Of a stretch of DNA of 64,000 nt, positions 26,576-34,805 are shown in pieces; the first letter of the stretch is position 1; every line of letters starts with the position of its first letter. The stretch is taken from NCBI GenBank assembly GCA_965206405.1, contig CBDBJQ010000006.1:868001-932000 (forward strand), read 5' to 3'. The notes below the pieces were generated by a model. It was not told the origin of the DNA and searched no databases. It saw nothing but the letters and a program-made list of their open reading frames with translations. The translations under genes were made by a program, and so were the position numbers. Source of the DNA: CBDBJQ01 sp965206405. GTDB taxonomy: Bacteria > Pseudomonadota > Alphaproteobacteria > UBA8366.

Positions 26576-27631
26576 ATGACAATGACGATGGCAATGATTG
26601 ATCTCTATAGCGATACCCAAACCAAACCCACCCCGGCCATGCGCCAAATAATGGCCGAAGCCAAGGTTGGCGACGAGCAGCAGGGGACCGATCCCACGGT
26701 AAACCTTCTCTGCGAGAAGGCGGCCGTGCTGCTTGGCAAGGAGCGGGCGGTGTTCATGCCTTCGGGAACGATGTGCAACCAGATCTCGGTTGCCGTCCAT
26801 TGCCGACCGGGCGACGAGGTGATCGCCGATGCGAGCGCCCATGTCGTCAACACCGAAGGCGGCGGGCTTGCGGTGTTCGCTGGCTCCCTGGCACGGGTCA
26901 TCGACGGCGATCGCGGTGTCTACAGCGCCGATGCGCTGGCCGCCGCAATCCGCATGCCACGGCGCCATGCGCCACGGTCACGACTGGTCGTGGTCGAGCA
27001 AACTTCGAATGCTGGCGGCGGCACCATTTGGCCGCTGGAAGCGATCAACGCGGTCGCCAAAACGGCCCGCGAACACGACCTTCTTCTGCATATGGACGGT
27101 GCGCGGTTGATGAACGCGGTAGTTGCCACCGGTGTATCAGCAGCAGAGTTCGCGGCGCCGTTTGATTCGGTCTGGCTGGATTTCAGCAAGGGACTCGGCT
27201 GTCCCGTCGGCGCGATCCTTGCCGGCAGCAACGAATTTATCCATGAAGCCTGGCAGTGGAAACAGCGCATGGGGGGCGCCATGCGCCAGGCCGGCATCAT
27301 AGCTGCTGCCGGCATCCACGCGCTTGACGAGATGGTCGATCGTCTAGCCGAAGACCACGAAAACGCCCGCTGGTTTGCCGAGGCGCTTGGCAACATACCG
27401 GGAATTCGCGTCGAGGAGGGAGTTGACACCAATATGGTGTTTTTCAATATCGAGGGAACTGGCGTTACCGCAGAGGATTTCTCCAGCCGCTTGATCGAGG
27501 GGCACGGTATCCGCATCGGCGCTAATGACCGCTTCAGGATGAGGGCCGTTACGCATCATGACGTTGCGCGCAACGATCTTGAGCAGGCCGCCGCCGCGGT
27601 GCGTGAGGTCGCGCACGCCGTGGCCGCCTAA
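26576..27631 (+). CDS. ltaE: Low-specificity L-threonine aldolase
   Basis: PLP enzyme cleaving L-threonine/L-allo-threonine to glycine and acetaldehyde. The 351-residue product has the fold-type I signature: LYSDTQTKPTPAMRQIM, FMPSGTMCNQI, LHMDGARLMNA with the PLP aspartate, and VWLDFSKGLGCPVG with the Schiff-base lysine. Four in-frame ATGs lie at 26576, 26582, 26588 and 26594; the last gives MIDLYSDTQT and may be the true start, since no clear ribosome binding site decides. It lies between the two carboxylase subunits, an unusual insertion. Confidence 0.9.
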   Translation: MTMTMAMIDLYSDTQTKPTPAMRQIMAEAKVGDEQQGTDPTVNLLCEKAAVLLGKERAVFMPSGTMCNQISVAVHCRPGDEVIADASAHVVNTEGGGLAVFAGSLARVIDGDRGVYSADALAAAIRMPRRHAPRSRLVVVEQTSNAGGGTIWPLEAINAVAKTAREHDLLLHMDGARLMNAVVATGVSAAEFAAPFDSVWLDFSKGLGCPVGAILAGSNEFIHEAWQWKQRMGGAMRQAGIIAAAGIHALDEMVDRLAEDHENARWFAEALGNIPGIRVEEGVDTNMVFFNIEGTGVTAEDFSSRLIEGHGIRIGANDRFRMRAVTHHDVARNDLEQAAAAVREVAHAVAA

Positions 27632-27634
27632 CTG

Positions 27635-27648
27635 ACCGGATTTCCGGT
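27635..27648 (+). promoter_or_regulatory. Short hairpin between ltaE and pccA
   Basis: ACCGG-ATTT-CCGGT forms a perfect 5-bp stem and tetraloop three bases after the ltaE stop and just ahead of the pccA ribosome binding site (AGAGAAGAGAG). It could affect translation of pccA or mRNA stability. Confidence 0.3.
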
Positions 27649-27667
27649 CCAGAGAAGAGAGATTGGT

Positions 27668-29659
27668 GTGTTTCGCAGGATCGCGATTGCCAATCGCGGC
27701 GAAATCGCCTGCCGCGTTATCCGCACGGCCCGGCGCCTCGGTATTGCAACGCTGGCCGTTTATTCCGAGGCCGACGAACAGGCCAAGCACGTCGAAATGG
27801 CGGACGATGCGGTATGCATCGGCCCCGCGCCCTCGGCTGAAAGCTATCTGGCGATTGATCGGATCGTCGAGGCGGTAAAGGCAGCCGAGGCTGACGCGGT
27901 CCATCCCGGTTATGGTTTCTTGTCCGAAAACGCCGCTTTTTCGGACGCTCTCGCCGCTGCCGGCATTGTCTTTATCGGCCCTCCCTCGACGGCAATTGCC
28001 GCCATGGGCGACAAGATCGAATCGAAGAAACTGTCGAAGGAAGCCGGGGTCAACACTATTCCGGGGCATCCCGATGCGGTCGCCGATGCCAAGGAGGCGG
28101 GCAAGATCGCCGACAAGGTCGGTTTTCCGGTGATGATCAAGGCGTCCGCCGGCGGTGGCGGAAAAGGCATGCGGATTGCCCGTAGCGCGAAAGAGGTGAG
28201 CGAGGGTTTTACCTCGGCGGCCAGCGAGGCTCAAACGAGCTTTGGCGATGACCGGGTCTTCATCGAGAAGTTCATTGAAGAGCCACGGCATATCGAGATC
28301 CAGATTCTTGCTGACCAGCATGGCAACGTCGTTCATCTCGGCGAGCGCGAATGCTCGATCCAGCGCCGCCACCAGAAGGTGGTCGAGGAGGCGCCATCGC
28401 CTTTTGTCAATGACGAATTGCGCAAGGAAATGGGTGCACAGGCAGTCCGGCTGGCCCGCGCGGTCGCCTACCAGTCCGCGGGGACCGTGGAATTCATCGT
28501 CGACCGGGATCGTAATTTCTATTTTCTTGAGATGAACACGCGCCTGCAGGTCGAACACCCGGTGACCGAATGTGTGACCGGGCTCGACCTGGTTGAGCAA
28601 ATGATCCGGATCGCGGCCGGGGAGCCCCTCGGTTTCGGCCAGAATGACATCACCCTCGATGGCTGGGCCGTCGAGACGCGTATCTATGCCGAGGATCCGC
28701 TCAGGAACTTCATGCCCTCGACGGGCCGGTTGTCCAGTTTCCAGCCGCCGAAGGAGAATGACGGGGTGAGAATCGACGCCGGTGTGGCCGAGGGTGGGCA
28801 GGTTTCGATGTTCTACGACCCGATGATCGCCAAGATGATCACCTCCGGGGCGTCACGCGAAGAGGCGGTGGACGGAATGCGTGCGGCGCTGGACGCCTTC
28901 AGGATCAGGGGCGTGGAGAACAACATTGCGTTTCTTGCCGCAATTGTGAGGCATCCGCTGTTCGTGGCCGGAGACCTCACCACCGATTTTATCGACCAGG
29001 CCTTTCCCGGAGGATTTTCCGAGGCCTTTCTCGAACCCGGCGACTGGGAGCTGTTCGCCGCTATTGCCGCCGTGATCGACCGGCTCGTTCGGCTTCGCAA
29101 CACCACGGGGCATAGTCACTGCATCGCGTTCTTTGGTGCTGACGACAGGGATGGTGTCGCACTGGCGGTCGAGGCGCTTGATGAGGATGTCTGGTCTGTC
29201 CAGATCGGCGATGCCGGCGATGCCAAGGGTGCTGGCGGCCGGGCGCTGACATTGCAGATAAAATGGCGGCCGGGCGACGGCATTCTCGAGGGTATCGTGG
29301 ACGGCAATCGGGTAACCATGCAGGTTGACCCGAGCAAGATCGGCTATGTGCTCGGTTGCGGTGGCCGGCGTGCCGACATCCGGACCGTCGATGCCCATGT
29401 TGGGTCGCTGCAGCGGCGGATGCCGGTGAAAGTGGCGCCGGACATGTCCCGCTTCCTTCTCTCGCCGATGCCGGGCCTGTTGATGCGCGTCGCCGTCGCC
29501 GCCGGGGATGCCGTCAAACCCGGCCAGGAACTCGCCGTCGTCGAGGCCATGAAGATGGAGAACGTGCTGCGGGCGATACAGGACAGGGTCGTCAAAGAGG
29601 TTCATGCAGAAGAGGGTGCCGCTCTCTTCGTCGACCAGAAAATCCTCGAATTCGAGTAG
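27668..29659 (+). CDS. pccA: Propionyl-CoA carboxylase alpha subunit (biotin carboxylase + BCCP)
   Basis: Carboxylates biotin with ATP and bicarbonate and presents it to PccB. The 663-residue product has the biotin-carboxylase N-terminus FRRIAIANRGEIACRVIRTA, the ATP-grasp glycine loop KASAGGGGKGMRIA, catalytic region FLEMNTRLQVEHPVTE, a PCC-type BT linker (about 500-590), and the biotinyl domain VVEAMKMENVL with Lys629 as attachment site. The start is GTG at 27668. It ends 4 bp before the convergent lipB stop. Confidence 0.94.
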   Translation: MFRRIAIANRGEIACRVIRTARRLGIATLAVYSEADEQAKHVEMADDAVCIGPAPSAESYLAIDRIVEAVKAAEADAVHPGYGFLSENAAFSDALAAAGIVFIGPPSTAIAAMGDKIESKKLSKEAGVNTIPGHPDAVADAKEAGKIADKVGFPVMIKASAGGGGKGMRIARSAKEVSEGFTSAASEAQTSFGDDRVFIEKFIEEPRHIEIQILADQHGNVVHLGERECSIQRRHQKVVEEAPSPFVNDELRKEMGAQAVRLARAVAYQSAGTVEFIVDRDRNFYFLEMNTRLQVEHPVTECVTGLDLVEQMIRIAAGEPLGFGQNDITLDGWAVETRIYAEDPLRNFMPSTGRLSSFQPPKENDGVRIDAGVAEGGQVSMFYDPMIAKMITSGASREEAVDGMRAALDAFRIRGVENNIAFLAAIVRHPLFVAGDLTTDFIDQAFPGGFSEAFLEPGDWELFAAIAAVIDRLVRLRNTTGHSHCIAFFGADDRDGVALAVEALDEDVWSVQIGDAGDAKGAGGRALTLQIKWRPGDGILEGIVDGNRVTMQVDPSKIGYVLGCGGRRADIRTVDAHVGSLQRRMPVKVAPDMSRFLLSPMPGLLMRVAVAAGDAVKPGQELAVVEAMKMENVLRAIQDRVVKEVHAEEGAALFVDQKILEFE

Positions 29660-29663
29660 GTTT

Positions 29664-30359
29664 TCAGCGCCTGAAGACGTCCTTGAACGCCGCCTTCAGG
29701 GCGGCGTCGATGTCTTCGGTTGCGACCGGAAAGCCGAGTTCGGCCAGTGATGTGACGCCGAATTCCGGCGCGTTGATCCCGCAGGGATCGATGTTCGCAA
29801 AGCGCCCGAGGTCCGGGTCGATGTTGATGGCGATTCCGTGATAGGTCACCCAGCGGCGGATGCGCACGCCGATCGCCGCGATCTTGTCCTCGCGGCCCTG
29901 TCCCCTGTCAATCCAGATGCCAACGCGGCCTTCCCTGCGCATCCCGACGAGATTGAACGCCGCAAGGGTGCAGATGATCCATTCCTCGAGTCCATGGACG
30001 AAGGCGCGCACGTCGCGACCGTGCTGCCCGAGGTCAAGCATGACATAGACAATGCGCTGGCCGGGTCCGTGATAGGTGAGTTGCCCGCCGCGACCGGTCT
30101 GGTAAACGGGAATGTTTTCGCCTGAAGGGATGGCGTCAGGCGGAGTGCTCGCACCGGCGGTGTAGAGGGGAGGGTGCTCGAGGAGCCAGACGAGCTCAGG
30201 GGCCTCTCCGGCAGAAATCTGCGCCACCCGGTCTTCCATTATCCGGACCGCACCGGGATAAGCGATGGGAGCGCTGTCACACCGCCATTCGAGATTCCGG
30301 AGCCCCGGACCCCGAAGAGGTTGGGATCGTTCGCTTATGGCCGAGGGAGCCTGCAACAC
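29664..30359 (-). CDS. lipB: Octanoyl-[ACP]:protein N-octanoyltransferase LipB
   Basis: Transfers octanoate from ACP to lipoyl domains, the first step of lipoate synthesis. Conserved parts are ELVWLLEHPPLYTAGAS, QTGRGGQLTYHGPGQRIVYV, the catalytic lysine in DKIAAIGVRI (Lys159 by this start) and the catalytic cysteine in NIDPCGINAP (Cys193). The start is uncertain: the frame is open far upstream, even through the antisense of the tRNA, and the first plausible codon before LEWRCDSAPIAYP is GTG at 30359, with TTG at 30356 next. From GTG the product is 231 residues. Convergent with pccA. Confidence 0.92.
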   Translation of the reverse strand: MLQAPSAISERSQPLRGPGLRNLEWRCDSAPIAYPGAVRIMEDRVAQISAGEAPELVWLLEHPPLYTAGASTPPDAIPSGENIPVYQTGRGGQLTYHGPGQRIVYVMLDLGQHGRDVRAFVHGLEEWIICTLAAFNLVGMRREGRVGIWIDRGQGREDKIAAIGVRIRRWVTYHGIAINIDPDLGRFANIDPCGINAPEFGVTSLAELGFPVATEDIDAALKAAFKDVFRR

Positions 30360-30597
30360 GCCTGTCCGCTTCTGTTCTACCGTATCGGCCAAGTGTATCG
30401 GTATGCCGAATCCGGTCAATTGGTGGACGGGCAAGGAGGCCGGATAAGGGCTGGGTAGAACCGGCAAGGGGACCGAAAATCTGTGCGGTATCAGGGGTGG
30501 GCTGGCCTGGCCCGTTGCCTGTATCGGGTGGGTCTGGTATGTCCCTGCCGTCGGAATGGCGATGCTTGCAGGCAAGTCACTGCTGTCAAAGCCAGAT
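30360..30597. other. Gap between lipB and tRNA-Leu, no gene recognised
   Basis: About 240 bp upstream of lipB and of the tRNA. Minus-strand open frames continue through it but read as Pro/Ser-rich low-complexity sequence without family features. It should hold promoters for lipB and for the tRNA, yet no clear -35/-10 pair was found on either strand. Confidence 0.4.
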
Positions 30598-30684
30598 GCG
30601 GTCGTGGCGGAACTGGTAGACGCGCATGGTTGAGGGCCATGTGGGGGCAACCCCTTGAGAGTTCGAGTCTCTCCGACCGCACCA
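30598..30684 (+). tRNA. tRNA-Leu, anticodon GAG
   Basis: A complete class II tRNA. The acceptor GCGGTCG (30598-30604) pairs with CGACCGC (30674-30680), followed by A and an encoded CCA (30682-30684). The anticodon stem CATGG/CCATG (30625-30629, 30637-30641) encloses TTGAGGG with anticodon GAG at 30632-30634, reading CUC/CUU. A long variable arm GGGG-GCAA-CCCC and a T-arm GAGAGTTCGAGTCTCTC follow. It is solitary between lipB and mgtE. Confidence 0.95.
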
Positions 30685-30818
30685 AATCCGAACTGAAAAC
30701 CGACAAAACAGACAATGGTGATCGCAAGGAAGCCTGCGGGGGAACGTTTGGATTCCACTCCGGCAGCCCGGTCGCTTTTGCCCCGACTGCTTTCACATTC
30801 ACGAAGCGGGATGCGGCC

Positions 30819-32207
30819 ATGGCACTGAATCCACATATTCAGCCCGGCGGCGACCACAGCGACAGCCATGGGCCGCCTTCGGAGGTGTTTGTCGAACGCG
30901 TCCTGGGCGCCCTGCAGGACGGGCAAACCGAGGAAACGGCGCGCCTTGTCTCGACATTGCATGCAGCGGACTTTGCCGACGTCCTCGAGCAGTTGCCCTC
31001 GGTATCCCGGGCCGCGCTTGCCGAGGCGTTAGGCGGCGTTCTGGATGCCGAGGTCTACACCCATCTCGACGAGGCGGTTCGCGAGGAAATCGTTGCGTAT
31101 CTCGATGCGGAAGCTCTTGCCGGCGTGGTGTCCGGGCTCGCAAGCGATGATGCCGTCGATTTCATTGAAGATCTCGACGAGAGCGAGCGTTGCGAGGTGT
31201 TGGATGCGATGCCGGCCGAGAGCCGCATCCTGCTCGAGGACAGCCTGCGCTATCCCGAGGACAGCGCCGGCCGGCTTATGCGGCGCGAATCGGTCATTAT
31301 TCCCTCATTCTGGAATGTCGGTCGGATCATCGACTACCTGCGCTCGGAGACGGGGGCACCGCGGGATTTTCACCTGATCGTCGTTGTCGGCCCGACCAGC
31401 CATCCGCTTGGCACGGTGCAGCTGAGCCGTCTGCTCCAGGCGCGGCGGGAAGTCGATGTGACCGAGATCATGGAGAGCGAGCTGCGGAAGATTCCCGTGT
31501 CGATGGACCAGGAAGAGGTTGCGTTCCTGTTTCGCCACTACGGCCTGGTTTCCGCTCCGGTGGTCGATGACACTGGCCGGATGCTCGGGGTGATTGATAT
31601 CGACGATGTCCTGCATGTGATGGATGAGGAGGCCGAGGACGACCTTCTCAAGCTCGGTGGGGTGCGCGAGGACGATTTCTATGAAGCCGTTGTGGACACG
31701 ACGCGGTCGCGATTCTCCTGGCTTCTGATCAATCTCATGACAGCGCTGGCGGCTTCGGTGGTGATCGGGTTTTTTGATGCGGCGATCGAGCAGGTTGTTG
31801 CCCTGGCGGTGCTGATGCCGGTGGTGGCGTCGATGGGCGGTAACGCCGGGACCCAGACGTTGACGGTTGCGGTGCGGGCACTGGCGGTCAGGGAACTCAC
31901 CCCTGCCAATATGTCCAGAATCATTGGCAAGGAAGTGATTGTTGGCGGCATCAACGGGATTCTGTTCGCCATGGCCGCTGGAATCGTTGCCTGGGTCTGG
32001 TTTGGGAGTCTGGAAATCGGCGGCGTGATTGGGGCGGCGATGATCCTAAACCTCGTCGTGGCGGGGTTCGCCGGCGTCATGATTCCACTGATTCTCGACC
32101 GGATGGATATCGACCCGGCCGTCGCATCGACCGTCATTCTGACGACGGTGACCGATATCGTCGGATTCCTCGTCTTTCTTGGCCTCGGCGCGATGATCCT
32201 GATTTAG
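30819..32207 (+). CDS. mgtE: Magnesium transporter MgtE
   Basis: Mg2+-gated Mg2+ channel of the inner membrane. The 462-residue product has the cytosolic N domain (LHAADFADVLEQLPSVSRA, DDAVDFIEDLDESERCEVLD), a CBS pair (about 140-265) ending VIDIDDVLHVMDEEAEDD, and five membrane helices after residue 290 including MPVVASMGGNAGTQTLTVAV, the pore signature. ATG 30819 is chosen because the longer open frame upstream would read through the tRNA. The TAG overlaps the stop codon of the convergent phosphodiesterase gene by 3-4 bp. Confidence 0.94.
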   Translation: MALNPHIQPGGDHSDSHGPPSEVFVERVLGALQDGQTEETARLVSTLHAADFADVLEQLPSVSRAALAEALGGVLDAEVYTHLDEAVREEIVAYLDAEALAGVVSGLASDDAVDFIEDLDESERCEVLDAMPAESRILLEDSLRYPEDSAGRLMRRESVIIPSFWNVGRIIDYLRSETGAPRDFHLIVVVGPTSHPLGTVQLSRLLQARREVDVTEIMESELRKIPVSMDQEEVAFLFRHYGLVSAPVVDDTGRMLGVIDIDDVLHVMDEEAEDDLLKLGGVREDDFYEAVVDTTRSRFSWLLINLMTALAASVVIGFFDAAIEQVVALAVLMPVVASMGGNAGTQTLTVAVRALAVRELTPANMSRIIGKEVIVGGINGILFAMAAGIVAWVWFGSLEIGGVIGAAMILNLVVAGFAGVMIPLILDRMDIDPAVASTVILTTVTDIVGFLVFLGLGAMILI

Positions 32208-33700
32208 GCTTGCCCCTCGCGTTCGCTCCAGCCGCGCTCGAGATAGTGTCGCCCCCCGAATTTGGTGCGGGACAGGAACGATCGATGGCCGGCAGCCCCC
32301 TTGGCATCGGCGATGATCGTTTTTGGCTCCGGCGGGATGGAGGAGGGCGCCGTGTCAGGGAAGGCCTCGGCGAGGACGCGGCCCTGTATGTGGTCCGGTA
32401 CGGCGATACCCATCAGGTGCAACGCGGTTGGCAGGATATCGACAACGCCACAGGGCAGTGGCGATTCGAAACCCTGGTGTGCCGCCGGCGCCGACAGGGC
32501 GAGCCAGGAGGACAGCTCCCGATGGTGTAGCCCGCCATGGGTGCCGCCGCCCGTTGGATAGATACCGCTATGCCGGGTTTGCCCCGGCGTGTCGTGGACG
32601 CTCGTCTCGTCGTCGGATTTCAGAATCAGCCCGATATCCGGCGCCCGGAGATGATCGAGTTCCAGGTCCGCATGGCGCAGGGCATTATGGCCGTCGCGCG
32701 TGAAGACTGGCCCGCACCAGGCTTGTTCTTGAAGCCAGGCGAGCAATTCGGCGGCCAGCTCGGAATCGGAACTGGACCCGGACCCGCGCAGATAGAGACC
32801 ACCGGAGGTGCCCGTGACGGCGCGGATTGCCGCCTCCGGATCATCGGTATCACCGCAGGCAAAGCCCGCATCGGCGAGTAATGCCGCAACATCAACAGGA
32901 TCACCCGCGGTGGTTAGCTGCCCGTGATCCGACATAGTGATGATTGCAGGCCTGTCCTCATGTGCCATGGCATCAAGACGGTCGAGGATGCGCCCGAACT
33001 GCCTGTCGGTCTCGCGCATCGCCGCCAGGCTTTCCGGACTCCCGGGCCCGTATGCGTGATAGCTGTTGTCCGGTTCGCAGAACCACAGGATCGTGGCGTC
33101 GGGCCGCCAGCGCGGCTCCAGCCAGTCGAGATAGACGTCCGTTCCATAAGCGAGCCAGGCGAGTGAGGGTATGGCATGGGGCGGCACCGGCCCGAACCGT
33201 TCTGATATCTCGGTATAGGCATCCGCCGGCACCGTGGCGTCCGGCCGGTGCAGAGAGAACCGAAACCCGCCGATACGCTCGGCCGCATGATGGAGAATAC
33301 GGGCACCGCCCGGCGTGCCGGTGCTGATCGAAGCAAAACGCTTGTTCTGCGCGGTGAGCATCTCCCCGATCGTGGGCACGCCGATGAGTTTGCCGCCGAG
33401 CCTGTCATCGGCCGCCCGCAGCTGCGATTCATCGCCGGTGTTCAGCAGGCCGTCGGTGGCCTCTGGGTCGAAAAACTTGTTGCCGACGATGCCATGCCGG
33501 CCCGGGTGGCAGCCGGTTATCAGCGAGGTCTGGTTGACCCTGGTTTCGGTTGGATAGGTCGCCCGGGCATGTGGGAAGGAGGTGCCCAATTCGGCAAAGC
33601 GGCACAGGTTCGGCATCAGCTCAGGGGTGACCATGTCCGGGCGCAGGGCGTCGAAGGAGACGATGAGAAGGCGGCCGCTGCCGGCTGTGTTTGCAGACAT
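32204..33700 (-). CDS. Type I phosphodiesterase / nucleotide pyrophosphatase family protein
   Basis: A 498-residue alkaline-phosphatase-superfamily hydrolase. Metal and catalytic residues are visible: the aspartate in LLIVSFDALRPD (Asp17), the nucleophile region TYPTETRVNQTSLITGCHPG (Thr53 by family alignment), CEPDNSYHAYGPGS, IITMSDHGQ and GGTHGGLHH. No signal peptide is seen with ATG 33700, so it is probably cytoplasmic unless the start is upstream. Substrate unknown; the family hydrolyses nucleotides, phosphonates or lipid phosphodiesters. It follows the CinA/MoaB-like gene by 7 bp and is likely co-transcribed. Confidence 0.85.
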   Translation of the reverse strand: MSANTAGSGRLLIVSFDALRPDMVTPELMPNLCRFAELGTSFPHARATYPTETRVNQTSLITGCHPGRHGIVGNKFFDPEATDGLLNTGDESQLRAADDRLGGKLIGVPTIGEMLTAQNKRFASISTGTPGGARILHHAAERIGGFRFSLHRPDATVPADAYTEISERFGPVPPHAIPSLAWLAYGTDVYLDWLEPRWRPDATILWFCEPDNSYHAYGPGSPESLAAMRETDRQFGRILDRLDAMAHEDRPAIITMSDHGQLTTAGDPVDVAALLADAGFACGDTDDPEAAIRAVTGTSGGLYLRGSGSSSDSELAAELLAWLQEQAWCGPVFTRDGHNALRHADLELDHLRAPDIGLILKSDDETSVHDTPGQTRHSGIYPTGGGTHGGLHHRELSSWLALSAPAAHQGFESPLPCGVVDILPTALHLMGIAVPDHIQGRVLAEAFPDTAPSSIPPEPKTIIADAKGAAGHRSFLSRTKFGGRHYLERGWSEREGQA

Positions 33701-33707
33701 TGTCAGG

Positions 33708-34466
33708 TCAATTTTCGAGGGCAGGTTCCACGCCGAAGCTGCGCACCAGTTCGGCCACCTCGTCGGCAACCTTGTCGAGCACGACCTCGTCGGTGCCGCG
33801 CATCACCAGGCTCGTACCGCCGAGACCCTTGCGATAATAGGGGTAGCTTCCGAGATCGACGTCGGGATAGCGGCCCTGGATGACGCCGAGACCCTCGGCA
33901 ACGACGCCTTCCCCGATCGAGCATGTCAGGGTCCGGGAGCGGACCGGCATGGCACCCTTCAAGGTTTCCTTGGCGCTATCGATCATCACCTGGGCGATCT
34001 GGGGAACGCCGGCCATGACGTAGACGTTCTCGACCTTGAAGCCGGGTGCAACGGAGATATCGTTGTCGATCAAATCGGCGCCTTCAGGCGTGTTTGCCAT
34101 CCGGAGTCGTGCTTTGTTCAGCTCCATGCCGGTCTGTTCGTAGCGTTCGACCATGCGATGATAGGCCTCGGGATGGCGAATCAGCTTGCGCCCGAAAGCC
34201 TTGGCGACGCTTTCGGCGGTGATATCGTCATGGGTCGGTCCGATACCGCCTGTGGTGAAGACGTAGTCGTATTTGCCGCGAAGCGTGTTCACCGTCTCGA
34301 CGATGATCTCCTCGACATCGGCGATGACACGTGCCTCGGTGAGGCGAACGCCAACCTCGTTGAGAGCAGTCGCGATATAGGCGAGATTCGCGTCCTGGGT
34401 GCGCCCGGAGAGAATCTCGTTTCCGATAATGATCAGCGCCGCGGTGACGACGGGTTCTTCGCGCAT
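33708..34466 (-). CDS. CinA/MoaB-type molybdopterin-binding domain protein
   Basis: A 252-residue protein with the MoCF-binding fold: TAALIIIGNEILSGRTQDAN at the start, YDYVFTTGGIGPTHDDITAE with the GG-(I/T)-GP-T-x-DD signature, and VMAGVPQIAQVMIDSA. This matches the N-terminal domain of CinA (competence/damage-inducible protein A); the C-terminal amidase domain is absent, so nicotinamide-nucleotide amidase activity is not predicted. The exact role of such stand-alone proteins is unclear. ATG 34466 is chosen; the longer open frame upstream looks non-coding. Confidence 0.85.
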   Translation of the reverse strand: MREEPVVTAALIIIGNEILSGRTQDANLAYIATALNEVGVRLTEARVIADVEEIIVETVNTLRGKYDYVFTTGGIGPTHDDITAESVAKAFGRKLIRHPEAYHRMVERYEQTGMELNKARLRMANTPEGADLIDNDISVAPGFKVENVYVMAGVPQIAQVMIDSAKETLKGAMPVRSRTLTCSIGEGVVAEGLGVIQGRYPDVDLGSYPYYRKGLGGTSLVMRGTDEVVLDKVADEVAELVRSFGVEPALEN

Positions 34467-34805
34467 GAAATCTGTCCGGGGGCGGGAGATAGCGGAAAGC
34501 ATACTCCGCGGGCCCGAGCGGGGAAAGTGCGGCACACTTGCGGACTCCGTGTAATCACGGTGAATTCCGGGTGAACCCCAGGTGAATTCCGAGGCTCTGG
34601 CGGGTGCTGCAGGGGGCCTGAGGGTATTTCCCAAGCCGGTTCCTTGCGCCTTGTGGGGTGGGCCACGTTGCATGGCCGAGTCTGTATAATAAACCCCGTT
34701 GATGCGAGCCGTCGAGCCGTCGGGGCGAGGCGATATGGCGCAGCGCAGGCGATATGGTTCGGGTAGTGCGATGATAGGGCGGCAACAGGCTAGGGACTTC
34801 GGGAC
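34467..34805. other. 339-bp divergent intergenic region
   Basis: Separates the CinA/MoaB-like gene (minus) from the ROK kinase (plus) and should contain both promoters. It contains three 11-bp direct repeats (34559-34590) and an exact TATAAT at 34685-34690 facing the kinase, but no acceptable -35 at 16-18 bp. No open frame in it resembles a gene. Confidence 0.5.
34559..34590. repeat. Three 11-bp direct repeats upstream of the ROK kinase
   Basis: GGTGAATTCC (34559-34568), GGTGAACCCC (34570-34579) and GGTGAATTCC (34581-34590) recur every 11 bp, close to one turn of the helix. The outer copies are identical. The arrangement resembles a cooperative protein-binding site. Confidence 0.6.

Noticed and set aside
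26453..27667. PccR-type TTTGCAAA operator near the pcc genes
   Set aside because: The motif was looked for by eye around pccB, ltaE and pccA and not seen.
30483..30818. Upstream extension of the mgtE frame through the tRNA
   Set aside because: Would translate a tRNA gene; ATG 30819 fits the family length.
30360..30962. Upstream extension of the lipB frame through the tRNA antisense and beyond
   Set aside because: LipB proteins start near LEWR; the extension is Pro/Ser-rich and crosses a tRNA gene.
34685..34690. Exact TATAAT upstream of the ROK kinase as a full promoter
   Set aside because: No acceptable -35 hexamer at 16-18 bp and no extended -10 TGn; kept only as a note in the region.
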